From positions 46,338 through 110,337 of IMG/VR virus record IMGVR_UViG_3300017765_000001: a stretch of DNA of 64,000 nt; one strand, 5' to 3'. The stretch comes from a virus. The notes under the pieces were generated by a model, which did no database searches, was not told the origin of the DNA, and saw only the letters and a program-made list of their open reading frames with translations. How positions within the stretch are numbered: the first letter of the stretch is position 1; the number at the start of each line of letters is the position of its first letter. Shown here one piece after another: positions 55,914-64,000 of the stretch. Position numbers and translations under genes: made by a program.

Positions 55914-56978
55914 TCATACAGCAGGGTTAGAATCATATACAGGGACATTACCTGTCTGAATACCAGCAGTGCTATCTTGTGAATTGCTGCCCATTGCCAC
56001 AAGAACTTCCTTCTTAACTCTAAGGTTTCCATGTGTATCAATATATGTGGTGACACCAACCCAACCAGCATGGTCAACTTCAAATGCAGATCCAGCAGAT
56101 GCTGTCACACCAGCACCAGAAACACCATAGAGATACTTGTCATATCCTGCTTTATGTCTGGCAATGGTAATGTCAGCACCAACAAGAAGTGTTTCACCAA
56201 TGGTTGAACCCAAGCTGACCATCTTAGCACCAGGTTCAGAGAACAGAAGCACTGTTCCAAAACCAATTTCTGCAGTGGTTGCAGCATCAACTGTTACAAA
56301 TGAAGCAGCAGTAGAAACCACCTTAACACCAAGTCCACCAGTTGTAAATGTTGTTCCAGCAGTTCCAGATGAGATAACTGTGCCAGCCTGAAGTCCTGGA
56401 ACTAAACTTGTGTTGAAGAAGATTGTAGTAAATCCAACAGGAACATGGTTTCCTACTTCAAGTGTAGCAGTTCCAAGTCCAAGGATCTTATGATTTACTC
56501 CATTATTAACAACAAAATCACCAACTTTCACACCTTTATTGGCAGCAGCAAGTACTGAATCAAAACTCAGGATGCTAACACCAACACCTGCAACTGACAA
56601 ATTAGGCACTGTAGTGAATGGTTTAATAGAACCACCCTCTTGACTAAGTGTTTCACTATCACTATATGAAACATCAAGAATACTTGACTTAGGAAGTTCA
56701 CTAACCTGGAACTGCGCACCAGAGATAGCATCTCCAGAAAGACCTGCAGTTGATCCAATGGTAAGTGACTCACTATTAGCAATACTGACAATTACAGCAT
56801 CACCAAAATAATCAGTTGATCCACCATCAGTTCTTGTACCAAATCTTATTACCTGCCCCTCTGTACATCCTCCAGTAATACCAAAGGAGGTGCCAGTGCC
56901 CGTCACGACACCAGTGCCATAGTTCAGAGCAACTGTTCCAGTTGACAGAACATTATCGTTTTTACCCCAAAGTGCCAT
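55914..56978 (-). CDS. Virion structural protein (fibre/decoration type)
   Basis: 354 residues starting MALWGKNDNVLSTGTVALNY, the usual start of a structural protein of cyanomyoviruses. Gly/Ser/Thr/Val-rich beta repeats (GTGTSFGITGG, GTVISSGTAGTTFTTGGLG), few charges. Exact late promoter 36 nt upstream. Probably a surface protein of the virion, such as fibre or capsid decoration. Confidence 0.8.
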   Translation of the reverse strand: MALWGKNDNVLSTGTVALNYGTGVVTGTGTSFGITGGCTEGQVIRFGTRTDGGSTDYFGDAVIVSIANSESLTIGSTAGLSGDAISGAQFQVSELPKSSILDVSYSDSETLSQEGGSIKPFTTVPNLSVAGVGVSILSFDSVLAAANKGVKVGDFVVNNGVNHKILGLGTATLEVGNHVPVGFTTIFFNTSLVPGLQAGTVISSGTAGTTFTTGGLGVKVVSTAASFVTVDAATTAEIGFGTVLLFSEPGAKMVSLGSTIGETLLVGADITIARHKAGYDKYLYGVSGAGVTASAGSAFEVDHAGWVGVTTYIDTHGNLRVKKEVLVAMGSNSQDSTAGIQTGNVPVYDSNPAV

Positions 56979-57013
56979 GTGACTGCCCTTGCTAAAATTT
57001 ATATGCTATAGAA

Positions 57014-57021
57014 TATTTATA
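57014..57021 (-). promoter_or_regulatory. T4-type late promoter (TATAAATA)
   Basis: Exact TATAAATA on the minus strand, 36 nt before the structural gene. It directly follows the T-run of the terminator at 57027-57046, so stop and late restart are merged within 35 bp. Confidence 0.8.
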
Positions 57022-57026
57022 AAAAT

Positions 57027-57046
57027 GAGAGACCCCTGGGTCTCTC
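57027..57046 (-). terminator. Strong intrinsic terminator
   Basis: Nine-bp perfect stem GAGAGACCC/GGGTCTCTC with a two-base loop followed by A and five T on the minus strand, after the 73-aa gene. The near-zero loop probably opens to four bases. Confidence 0.8.
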
Positions 57047-57051
57047 AAAAA

Positions 57052-57273
57052 CTAGACAGCAGTCTCTGGTTCTGCCTCTTCTCTTGTCTTGATTGCCTTG
57101 ATGACAACTTCTAAAAGTTGGTCATCCATGTCAGTCTTAGTAAGCTTTACTGCCTTACTAAGGATTACAAGACAAATATCAATCAACTTTTCTCCTAATT
57201 CCTCATTCTCAGGAATATTTGATACTGCATCTGAAATAATCTTTGAAGCCAATGGAAGTAAGAATGCAAACAT
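57052..57273 (-). CDS. Small conserved helical protein
   Basis: 73 residues: MFAFLLPLASKIISDAVSNI then LIDICLVILSKAVKLTKTDM. Two amphipathic/hydrophobic helices and an acidic tail. Conserved in cyanomyoviruses as I recall. It might associate with a membrane, but the helices are short, so a lysis role is only a guess. Confidence 0.72.
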   Translation of the reverse strand: MFAFLLPLASKIISDAVSNIPENEELGEKLIDICLVILSKAVKLTKTDMDDQLLEVVIKAIKTREEAEPETAV

Positions 57274-57310
57274 GATAATTCTCGCTATCTACAGACTATA
57301 TATGTATCTG

Positions 57311-57538
57311 CTATTCATCTCTGTATCTTGATTCCATCAACATCTTATCCATCTGTCTTATCATGTATTTAACATGTGCTGTAGGTTCCTGCATGTGTTC
57401 AGGTCTCTCCCCTGAACCAGGTCTATTTTTAAGATAAAAATCTACAGCATTGTGTATCAATCTAACATCTTCTTCATGAAGATGAAACCAAAATCTGTGT
57501 TGTTGGTCTCTAGGTTTTTTAGTGTTACCTGTTGGCAT
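57311..57538 (-). CDS. Conserved cyanophage protein
   Basis: 75 residues: RDQQHRFWFHLHEEDVRLIH and EPTAHVKYMIRQMDKMLMES. Soluble, helical and rich in His/Arg. Shares one base with the next gene's stop. Function unknown. Confidence 0.7.
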   Translation of the reverse strand: MPTGNTKKPRDQQHRFWFHLHEEDVRLIHNAVDFYLKNRPGSGERPEHMQEPTAHVKYMIRQMDKMLMESRYRDE

Positions 57539-57933
57539 TAGGTTTTCTTCTTGCCACTAATTTCATCATATCTTGGTTTGTTATCTCTATTAGAAACATA
57601 CTGTTTCTTATCAGGATCCCATGTTTTAACTTCTCCTTTTTTTAATCTGCTCTGTGCCTCCTTTGCTTTCTGCGCAAACTTGCCAAACTTCATTCTCTTA
57701 TCTTGTTCTTTATTTCTCCTATCATTATCAGCAATTCTTTTCATTGCCTTAGGAGAAGTAAGAGCACTAGTTCTAAGTGATTCTGCCTGAGGTCCACGCT
57801 CAGCAGTCAACTTCGCAGCAACTGCCATCTGCCTTCTCTTTTCTTTTGACTTACCTTTAAATTGTGGCGCTTTAGATTTGTAAAAATCCTTTATCACATC
57901 ACCCATACTATCTTTCTTAAGATCTAATGGCAT
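57538..57933 (-). CDS. Lysine-rich virion-type protein
   Basis: 131 residues with many Lys/Arg. SKAPQFKGKSKEKRRQMAVA and AKLTAERGPQAESL in the N-half, KTWDPDKKQYVSNRDNKPRY in the C-half. The basic, repetitive composition resembles internal head proteins. It overlaps the 306-aa structural gene by one base. Confidence 0.72.
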   Translation of the reverse strand: MPLDLKKDSMGDVIKDFYKSKAPQFKGKSKEKRRQMAVAAKLTAERGPQAESLRTSALTSPKAMKRIADNDRRNKEQDKRMKFGKFAQKAKEAQSRLKKGEVKTWDPDKKQYVSNRDNKPRYDEISGKKKT

Positions 57934-58853
57934 TACTTTGCCTTTTCACAGTTTGGATATCTCTTACCAAAGAGAATCTTGGTCTTTCTTTTGGGGTTTA
58001 CTCTATAACCAGGCCAGCACTTCTCATCAAGTTCATTCTCTTCTTTATTTGTCTTCATGATTGCACCTTTACCATACTTGTCAGTGATAGATTTTTTAAC
58101 AAAATCAAATGCTCTCTGTGATGCCTCTCTTGATTTTTGTCTTTCTGCATCAGAGATTGCAGCACTCTTTACATTCTTGGGTGGTTTTTTGTAATCTGCT
58201 CTTGCACCCATCCCACCACGCTCAAGGTGCCTATCCTTCATGGCATCAGACTCCTCTTCATTTACTGATTCAGTTTTGGTTGGTTCATCAGATTTTTGAC
58301 CAGCCTTTGATATACTTTGCTTTCTCTTCTTGGCAATCATCACATCAAGTTGTGCCTTTCTCTTTTGAAGCATTACTTCTTGAGGAGACATTGATGCATA
58401 CTCATCAAGTTCTACTTCTTCTTTCTTCAGTGGTTCAGGTTTAATGATATCAATAGTTTCAATCTCTAATGGTTTATAGTTTTCATCATAGTCAATCACC
58501 TCAAGCATTTCCACCACCGTACCACCAATTTTTTTAAACTCCTCAGACATTTCAGGATTAATCTTAATCTTATTCTTGATTTTCTTTTCTTTAATCTTGG
58601 GTTCCATATCATCTTCACCTATGACTTCAATCAGATCACTTCTCCAATTAGAAAACTTCTCTGACAATCCAAGACTCTTCTTAATCATTTGACGCTCAGC
58701 AGCACCAATACCACTACCAGCAGTTGACATATGATCATTGAAAGCTTTAATCATATTGCCACCTTCCTTTCTTGCCTTATACCTGATGGCTTTGGTAATT
58801 GATCTGACTCTTCCCTTTACTGCTTCAGGAGAATTGTCTTGCTCAGAAATCAT
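57933..58853 (-). CDS. Virion structural protein, internal type
   Basis: 306 residues, highly charged. SITKAIRYKARKEGGNMIKA at the start, a variable charged middle and a C-terminal CWPGYRVNPKRKTKILFGKR block shared by cyanomyovirus structural proteins. Likely packaged in the head or at the portal. Overlaps the next gene by 4 nt. Confidence 0.74.
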   Translation of the reverse strand: MISEQDNSPEAVKGRVRSITKAIRYKARKEGGNMIKAFNDHMSTAGSGIGAAERQMIKKSLGLSEKFSNWRSDLIEVIGEDDMEPKIKEKKIKNKIKINPEMSEEFKKIGGTVVEMLEVIDYDENYKPLEIETIDIIKPEPLKKEEVELDEYASMSPQEVMLQKRKAQLDVMIAKKRKQSISKAGQKSDEPTKTESVNEEESDAMKDRHLERGGMGARADYKKPPKNVKSAAISDAERQKSREASQRAFDFVKKSITDKYGKGAIMKTNKEENELDEKCWPGYRVNPKRKTKILFGKRYPNCEKAK

Positions 58854-60076
58854 GACGCAACTTTCTTTTTCTTATACTTATTTATGAATTTCCTACCATT
58901 TATAACACCTGTCATCCTCATGACATAATCCCTGAGTGAATCAGTACCAACCTCTCTCTGATGAGATGGTACACCAGATGGTCCAGGATAGTTTACAGTT
59001 GCTTCTGATAAATCTCTAATCCATGACTTGAACATCACATTATCTTCTGTCACACAGATAAGATAATTAGTGCCTCTTCTGATGACTTTACCTATCAAAC
59101 CAGTATTCAAATTCTCTACAAGTTGCCCCATCTTAAAGATGGCACCTGACACAAAGTTTTCTCTAAGATTTTTCCAATCAAACTTAGGAGCAATCTCCCA
59201 AAGTTCATAACCCTCAGCAACCTTCATTCTCTTTCTAATGGTTGTCATCATCAGTTTTGCTGTCTTATCATCAATATTTGAGGGTAAACCAGACACAAAG
59301 GTTTCATAATCATCCTCTGCTGCTGCCTTTCTCATCTTAGAGGCAGACATTCCCGCTACACCTTTAGCGTCTGCATCTCTTTCTCCAGCAGATACAGTCT
59401 CCACACCAGAAAAGTCATAGAGTTTGCCATTGTAGTCTCCTGACATTTTTTCAAACTCTTTGACCCTATCACCACCCACCACAATTTTAACACTTGAATA
59501 TCCATCTTGATGTGCCTGCTTCAAAACGTCAAAAATAGTCCTTGCATTTGGATCACTCACAATGCTACCAGCATGATCTGGGAACATTCTTCTCATCAAT
59601 TCTGCCTTTTCCTCTGGATCAAGAGGATTTTTCTTAGCATCTTGTGATCTTGATGGATATACTCTAAGAGTTCCATCTCCTGCTGCAGATTTTGCCTTAT
59701 CTAATAATTTTTGATGCCCTATTGTTGGTGGATTGAATCTACCAAATGTGACTGTAAGTGGACCTAAGTCTTCTTTTGGTGTGCCATCTGCCCTTGTGGG
59801 AGGTGACATTCTCCTTGGTGTACCATCAGCAAATGCACCAAACTCTGTCTCTTGTTCTGGTGGTGCTTGTTGTGTTTGTGCCTGTGGTTCCTGTTGTTGA
59901 GCAGGTTGCTTCTTAGATAGATATGATAACTTACCTCTTTCTGTTTTGGCAACAATATTACCCTGGTTGTCAAACCAGTTGCCGTGACCATCTCCAGTCA
60001 GACCAGCACGCTCTGCTTGATCTGATATTCGTGAAGTTCTTGCCTCACTACAGAAACTTAAGAACGTTCTCATCAA
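58850..60076 (-). CDS. Structural-cluster protein with a nucleotidyltransferase domain
   Basis: 408 residues. N-terminal 90 residues are Gln/Pro-rich. Then VTFGRFNPPTIGHQKLL (about 108-124, HxGH-type motif), KKNPLDPEEKAELMRRMFPD, VVGGDRVKEFEKM and GMSASKMRKAA (ISTxxxR-like), the order of NMN/pantetheine adenylyltransferases. The C-terminal 120 residues are shared by phage relatives. Could act in NAD or cofactor metabolism or be a scaffold with a borrowed fold. Confidence 0.8.
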   Translation of the reverse strand: MMRTFLSFCSEARTSRISDQAERAGLTGDGHGNWFDNQGNIVAKTERGKLSYLSKKQPAQQQEPQAQTQQAPPEQETEFGAFADGTPRRMSPPTRADGTPKEDLGPLTVTFGRFNPPTIGHQKLLDKAKSAAGDGTLRVYPSRSQDAKKNPLDPEEKAELMRRMFPDHAGSIVSDPNARTIFDVLKQAHQDGYSSVKIVVGGDRVKEFEKMSGDYNGKLYDFSGVETVSAGERDADAKGVAGMSASKMRKAAAEDDYETFVSGLPSNIDDKTAKLMMTTIRKRMKVAEGYELWEIAPKFDWKNLRENFVSGAIFKMGQLVENLNTGLIGKVIRRGTNYLICVTEDNVMFKSWIRDLSEATVNYPGPSGVPSHQREVGTDSLRDYVMRMTGVINGRKFINKYKKKKVAS

Positions 60077-60096
60077 TACAAATGTGTTATAAATTT

Positions 60097-60104
60097 ATTT
60101 ATGA
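60097..60104 (-). promoter_or_regulatory. Late promoter-like box (CATAAATA)
   Basis: CATAAATA on the minus strand, one mismatch from TATAAATA, 20 nt before the 408-aa gene and at the end of the methyltransferase gene. Confidence 0.5.
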
Positions 60105-60875
60105 TTGAGCTAGAGTGAACACATCTGTATCACTTTCTGCTGCAAGACCAGTCTCATCAGAGAACTTTCTGAGATCATTCTTAGATGGATTGGCAATTCT
60201 TTCTCTTGCCATGTCATGATACTCTTCAGACAAATCAAATCCAATGTAATCATGACCAAGCAGTGTTGCTACCAATCCAGTGGTGCCAGAACCACTGTAA
60301 GGATCAAAGACAATACCAGGTTCTGACATTACTGCCTGAATACACCTTGCAGGAAGTTGAATAGGATATGGTGCAGGATGAGGATTCTTCATCTCAGGAC
60401 CAAACTTCCATACACTTGTCCAGTTTGCAGAACGCCTTGGCAGTCTTGGGTGCTTTGAACCTTTACACAACCAGAAGATTCTCTCATCAGTCTGAATAAA
60501 CCTATAACCAGATATCTCTGGACCACTACCACGATTCCAGATAATCTCCTCTCTAATATTCCACTTGGTTTTAGTCAACCACTGCCAAGGAGAGATGGCA
60601 CCACCTTTATCATATCTGACCTTATGATTGTAGAAGAGTGATCCACCCTCTTTAGTCTTATCATAGATGATATCAAGCAGTTCAATCTGCTGCTCCTGAT
60701 ACTCATCTTCAGGCAGAGTATCATCAAAGTCTTGATACTTAATCTTTCTGAACAGACCACCACCAACACCTCTCTTATTGTATGGAGGAGATGTGACAGT
60801 GCAGTCAATGGATTCATCCTCCAGGTCCAGTGCCAAATTGAGGCAGCTGCCAGTCCTCAGGTCAATCATGGTCAT
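60099..60875 (-). CDS. DNA methyltransferase (N6-adenine/N4-cytosine type)
   Basis: 258 residues from the ATG at 60875 (MTMIDLRTGSCLNLALDLED). TVTSPPYNKRG (motif IV, TSPPY form) comes before FDPYSGSGTTGLVATL (motif I, SAM binding), the order of beta-class enzymes. The middle segment GYRFIQTDERIFWLCKG may help recognise the target. It could modify phage DNA against restriction. It lies in a run of structural genes and has no paired nuclease. Confidence 0.88.
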   Translation of the reverse strand: MTMIDLRTGSCLNLALDLEDESIDCTVTSPPYNKRGVGGGLFRKIKYQDFDDTLPEDEYQEQQIELLDIIYDKTKEGGSLFYNHKVRYDKGGAISPWQWLTKTKWNIREEIIWNRGSGPEISGYRFIQTDERIFWLCKGSKHPRLPRRSANWTSVWKFGPEMKNPHPAPYPIQLPARCIQAVMSEPGIVFDPYSGSGTTGLVATLLGHDYIGFDLSEEYHDMARERIANPSKNDLRKFSDETGLAAESDTDVFTLAQS

Positions 60876-60903
60876 GCGCTTATATGGGAATATTATAGCA
60901 GGT

Positions 60904-62178
60904 TTATTGAATCTTGACAAATGGACCAGCAAGGTCTGCCTGAGAAATATTCATCTTTGAGGACAAGAAGTAAGCATGAGAAATCAGTTCACCTAGTTTA
61001 CCCTGCTGATTTGCTTTGATGAACATCTTAATATATCTAAGATGTCTTAACTTTGCTCTTATTTTGGTGGCAAAATTTTTACCAGATGGGACACCACTAT
61101 CCATCAAAAACATTGCTTTGATAAAATCCTCAGGTGACATAGATTGACCATCAATCTCTGGTCCAACAATGTCTACAGGAACATTAACAGATGATAATGA
61201 TAAAATATTTTTATAATAAGTTTGCCAGTATGTTATTTGAGATTTTGACGCCTTCCCAGTCAGAGGAATATTATAATTTAAATCCTCATTAGTATATTTC
61301 TTAACCAATTTTGCCATTTCTGGTCCAGGAATAGATCCATTTCTGGCAGCAGCAGTAACATATTTACCTTTGTTGTTTATTGGTCTGTCTCTTGGTTCAG
61401 TCACATCAGCAGATTTACTGCCCACTTTTGTCTCCCAGGTATATCTTTTCTTATAAGCTCCTGCTTCAAACTCCATTTCAAATCTTAAAGAATTTCCCAC
61501 AAAATCCATAGCATTTGCTCTTCTACCTGAGGTTATTTGAAATCTTGTATTCATAGCGTTGACAAAATTTCCAGACTGAACTTTCAATCCCTCAGGACCA
61601 AGAGCAATATTTGTTGGAGTAATATTGATATTTACATTTTTTGTCTTCTGCTTAAGCGATATAGGAATAAGAATCTTATCTTCCAATAAAGCAGACATGT
61701 ATCTGTTTACTGTTCCAACAAATATTGCAGGATCCACACCATTAGAAAATTCACTTTTGAGAGTATCAATGGTAGTCTTTATTTCTCTTTCTTTGTTTGA
61801 TTTAACCATATAAACATCTGCAGTATCCCAGGAGTCTTTTTTTCCTGCAAAAATTTTTTTCTGGTCAACACCAAAACTATCCCAGATGTAATTCAGTACA
61901 TCAGTTGTTGCTGATGCTGGAATAGATTTTGTCCTACCATCATAGTGAGCATACTTCCATGATGTGTCTTTAGATCCAGATCTATGTCCAATGTAAGACA
62001 TGACTGCTTCAGTGCCAGCAAGTATTCCATTCCTCCAATCATCTGACATCCTAGGATACTCTTCATCCATAGCATTAGTCATGCCAGGAGATAAACCACT
62101 GATTGGAGATAATCCATTATTGATTGCTTGATAATAAGATGCAATTGATGCTGCTTCAAATTGTGCAGTATCTGCCAT
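60904..62178 (-). CDS. Conserved protein of the structural cluster
   Basis: 424 residues. N-terminal IASYYQAINNGLSPISGLSP, a beta-rich middle with FQITSGRRANAMDFVGNSLR, and a helical C-terminus (IKMFIKANQQGKLGELISHA). No transmembrane helix and no catalytic motif recognised. A structural or head-associated role is inferred from neighbours. Confidence 0.68.
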   Translation of the reverse strand: MADTAQFEAASIASYYQAINNGLSPISGLSPGMTNAMDEEYPRMSDDWRNGILAGTEAVMSYIGHRSGSKDTSWKYAHYDGRTKSIPASATTDVLNYIWDSFGVDQKKIFAGKKDSWDTADVYMVKSNKEREIKTTIDTLKSEFSNGVDPAIFVGTVNRYMSALLEDKILIPISLKQKTKNVNINITPTNIALGPEGLKVQSGNFVNAMNTRFQITSGRRANAMDFVGNSLRFEMEFEAGAYKKRYTWETKVGSKSADVTEPRDRPINNKGKYVTAAARNGSIPGPEMAKLVKKYTNEDLNYNIPLTGKASKSQITYWQTYYKNILSLSSVNVPVDIVGPEIDGQSMSPEDFIKAMFLMDSGVPSGKNFATKIRAKLRHLRYIKMFIKANQQGKLGELISHAYFLSSKMNISQADLAGPFVKIQ

Positions 62179-62181
62179 AGG

Positions 62182-63309
62182 TCAGAGAGATTCAATAATT
62201 TTTAAGATTTCAGTCTCAGAAAACTTACCAGATGCCTCTAGTTGTTCTTTCATTCCTTGCTTTGCTTTTGCTGCTTTATTCTTAGCTTCAATTTCCTTAT
62301 TCTGTCTCATGATATCTTTGATGCTACCAGAGATACCAGTAAATCCTGCTTTGGAAGGATCAGTTTGCTTCTTGGAATCATCCTTATAACCACCTGCAGT
62401 ATAGGCAGCCATTCTATTCTCACCCAACTTCATATCTTCTTTGTTAAGTTGTTTGGTGATCTCATTAGATTTTTTCATTGCCTTCTGACCAGCAGATGAA
62501 TTCATGCCTGAACTAGCCATCTGTCTTCCAAGATTGCCTGCCATTCTCATCTTTGCAACCTTGGATTTCTGCATCACTCTATCTTTTGCCTCACTCGCTG
62601 GCTTATTAGGACCATCATATGCCATAGCACCCTTCTGCATTCTTGGTGCTTGCATTCCTTCACTCATCTTCTTATCTTTAGCAGCCTTCTTCATGGACTC
62701 CTTCTTATCACCATCTTTGTCAAGATCAAGGAAGTCAGGTTTACCACCACCCTTAGAATCAGACTTATCTTCTCCCTTGGAGTGTCCCTTACCTTTCTTC
62801 TCCATGTACTTTTTCAGACCTTCAGGCATCTTGCCTTCAATCATTGAAAGCAATCCAGATTTAACAGCAGCAACCTCATCAGCAACACTGGTGCCATGTG
62901 CTCTTTGTACTCTCTTTTCCTGATTGAATCTTACAGACCAGGTTTCTTGCAGTTTCTTATTATTTCTATATCTTGCAAATGACTCAAGTGCAACATCTGT
63001 AGACTTTGACTTAATTCTCTTGAATGCTTCAGCAAAGGCATCAAGGATTCTTTCTGCTTTCTTCTGTCTGCCAACAATTTCAGTTTCAGAGAAGAGTTCT
63101 GAGATGATAAATTCTGCATCAGATACAGAGGCACCTTCAGAAAAAAGATGCTCACAAATCTGCTCAGAGATCTCTCTCAGATCATTATCTGTGAGTCTGC
63201 CAATATTCATTGAGCTGAGTTCATCTTGATTCTTATAGAACTCATCTCTAACTTCTTTATTATGGACAGCTTCATAAGCTTCCATAAAGTTACGCATAGA
63301 TGCAGACAT
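62182..63309 (-). CDS. Virion structural protein, Lys/Met-rich
   Basis: 375 residues. Start MSASMRNFMEAYEAVHNKEV, a helical N-half with IVGRQKKAERILDAFAEAFK, then low-complexity Gly/Lys/Met (KGKGHSKGEDKSDSKGGG, DLDKDGDKKESMKKA). Such DLDKDGDKKE segments occur in structural proteins of T4-like marine phages. Exact late promoter 27 nt upstream. Confidence 0.76.
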   Translation of the reverse strand: MSASMRNFMEAYEAVHNKEVRDEFYKNQDELSSMNIGRLTDNDLREISEQICEHLFSEGASVSDAEFIISELFSETEIVGRQKKAERILDAFAEAFKRIKSKSTDVALESFARYRNNKKLQETWSVRFNQEKRVQRAHGTSVADEVAAVKSGLLSMIEGKMPEGLKKYMEKKGKGHSKGEDKSDSKGGGKPDFLDLDKDGDKKESMKKAAKDKKMSEGMQAPRMQKGAMAYDGPNKPASEAKDRVMQKSKVAKMRMAGNLGRQMASSGMNSSAGQKAMKKSNEITKQLNKEDMKLGENRMAAYTAGGYKDDSKKQTDPSKAGFTGISGSIKDIMRQNKEIEAKNKAAKAKQGMKEQLEASGKFSETEILKIIESL

Positions 63310-63321
63310 GCTACTGATATA

Positions 63322-63528
63322 CTATTCCTTAGTTCTATTTATAGAATTTAGAAAATCTCTTTCATTCTGATATATTGAGGAGGGATTGAAATAAATTTCA
63401 ATACCCTCTCTTACACCTGGTATCAACCATTGATCAACTCTATAGCAATATTTCCAATTGACAGGTTGTATACAATTCATCACAACAACTGACCAAAAAG
63501 CAGTCAAGTGATTCACAAGTGTAAGCAT
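63322..63528 (-). CDS. Small conserved protein
   Basis: 68 residues, aromatic-rich: NCIQPVNWKYCYRVDQWLIP and FNPSSIYQNERDFLNSINRT. The ATG shares a base with the upstream stop (TAATG). The late promoter of the next gene is inside its 3' end. Function unknown. Confidence 0.68.
   Translation of the reverse strand: MLTLVNHLTAFWSVVVMNCIQPVNWKYCYRVDQWLIPGVREGIEIYFNPSSIYQNERDFLNSINRTKE
63336..63343 (-). promoter_or_regulatory. T4-type late promoter (TATAAATA)
   Basis: Exact TATAAATA on the minus strand, 27 nt before the 375-aa structural gene, overlapping the end of the 68-aa gene. Confidence 0.75.
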
Positions 63529-63767
63529 TACAATTTACCACCTACATATGCATCTCCTATCACTCTAGTATATTGATCTAGTGTTCCCTCCTGTTCACAC
63601 TTCAGTCTCCATCTTGTCATACCAATGACATCTTCTTTCTTAAGACCTGTTGTCATTTTACGACCTTGTTTAGACATACTTGAGTAGAGTCCCAATCTTG
63701 TCTTCCACACATAAAAGACTTCATCAATTAGTTCAGCACCATCAGGCACCTTTACATCATTGTTCAT
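63528..63767 (-). CDS. Conserved cyanophage protein
   Basis: 79 residues from the ATG at 63767 (MNNDVKVPDGAELIDEVFYV); ATG codons at 63788 and upstream are possible but overlap more. Contains TGLKKEDVIGMTRWRLKCEQ and EGTLDQYTRVIGDAY. Soluble; may be a small DNA- or virion-associated protein. Confidence 0.7.
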   Translation of the reverse strand: MNNDVKVPDGAELIDEVFYVWKTRLGLYSSMSKQGRKMTTGLKKEDVIGMTRWRLKCEQEGTLDQYTRVIGDAYVGGKL

Positions 63768-63981
63768 CTGATTCTGTGTCTTTGTCATCTTTCTTGTTGA
63801 ATCCAAAAGGTCCTTCTTTCTTTTCTAATGCAAGTTTAAGTGCAAGTCCACCAACTGCTTCCATAACTTTGAGAACTTGTTCTGGTTTTGCATCCTCACC
63901 AAGTTCTTTAGCCACATACCAATACTTAGGCCAGAATGTTTCTCCAGCCTTTTGATAATCTTCAAGTGTAAGTAATTTCAT
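63757..63981 (-). CDS. Conserved cyanophage protein
   Basis: 74 residues: MKLLTLEDYQKAGETFWPKY then LKVMEAVGGLALKLALEKKE and an acidic tail (KKDDKDTESDEQ). AAGGAG lies 4 nt before the ATG, a strong ribosome site. Overlaps the next gene by 11 nt. Function unknown. Confidence 0.72.
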   Translation of the reverse strand: MKLLTLEDYQKAGETFWPKYWYVAKELGEDAKPEQVLKVMEAVGGLALKLALEKKEGPFGFNKKDDKDTESDEQ

Positions 63982-64000
63982 AGATCTCCTTCTTTACGAT

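Noticed and set aside
60575-60817. 80-aa minus-strand ORF within the DNA methyltransferase
   Set aside because: Shadow frame over conserved methyltransferase motifs.
1-64000. Search for IS elements, integrase, attachment sites, rRNA and origin-type repeats
   Set aside because: Nothing convincing seen: no transposase or integrase motifs, no long inverted repeats, no rRNA, no clustered iterons.

Overview
This window is part of the genome of a T4-like marine cyanophage, a contractile-tailed myovirus of Synechococcus or Prochlorococcus. Three things show this. It has T4 core genes (gp26, gp54, gp4, gp48, gp53, gp32, gp59, gp33, gp61, nrdA/nrdB). It has cyanobacterial photosynthesis and carbon-metabolism genes (psbA, psbD, two hli genes, a PTOX-type oxidase, petE, petF, zwf, gnd, talC). 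It also has the dense, AT-rich packing of such phages, with genes joined by 1-30 nt overlaps. Most genes lie on the minus strand. Only two short plus-strand blocks exist: the head-completion/baseplate block (1.5-4.7 kb) and a block of secreted proteins (18.4-20.4 kb). The exact host cannot be read from the sequence.

Layout. 0-4.7 kb: baseplate hub, tube initiator, head completion, tube cap and wedge genes. 4.8-8.6 kb: replication and late-transcription genes (gp32, DUF1825, gp59, gp33, a RecB-type nuclease, phoH). 8.6-14.6 kb: thyX, speD, glutaredoxin and many tiny cyanophage genes, several of them too short for ordinary ORF calling. 14.6-17.6 kb: a DoxX-family protein, psbD and psbA behind a composite early/late promoter and a structured leader. 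17.7-22.4 kb: conserved secreted or membrane proteins and a thermonuclease-like protein. 22.4-29.4 kb: an electron-transport and pentose-phosphate module (ferredoxin, zwf, gnd, PTOX, plastocyanin, hli) interleaved with a dozen very small membrane proteins. 29.4-30.3 kb: a secreted beta-barrel-like protein with a long leader. 30.3-46.7 kb: a large minus-strand glycan cassette. 46.7-49.7 kb: nine tRNA genes mixed with talC and small genes. 49.7-54.9 kb: a GIY-YIG-like nuclease, nrdB, nrdA and the primase. 54.9-64 kb: virion-type genes, a nucleotidyltransferase-domain protein and a DNA methyltransferase.

How it works together. D1/D2, Hli, PTOX, plastocyanin and ferredoxin would keep electron flow going in an infected cell. 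Zwf, Gnd and TalC would push carbon through the oxidative pentose-phosphate route and yield NADPH and ribose-5-phosphate. NrdAB, ThyX and glutaredoxin would turn that into dNTPs. The glycan cassette holds at least nine glycosyltransferase-type proteins, sugar-nucleotide epimerases, methyltransferases, a 2OG oxygenase and a heptose-7-phosphate-like activation set (SIS isomerase, GHMP kinase, HAD-nucleotidyltransferase fusion). It looks able to make and attach an unusual sugar to virions or to the host surface.

The most unusual structural signal is a recurring compact element in which the loop of a hairpin terminator is itself a -35 box (TTGAC-type), the U-tract fills the 17-bp spacer, and a TATAAT -10 box follows. 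Other oddities are a glycosyltransferase split by an in-frame TAG, a second ORF pair split by an in-frame TAA, a secreted-protein gene with no canonical start codon, a tRNA overlapping the 3' end of talC, and a 206-bp convergent gene overlap.
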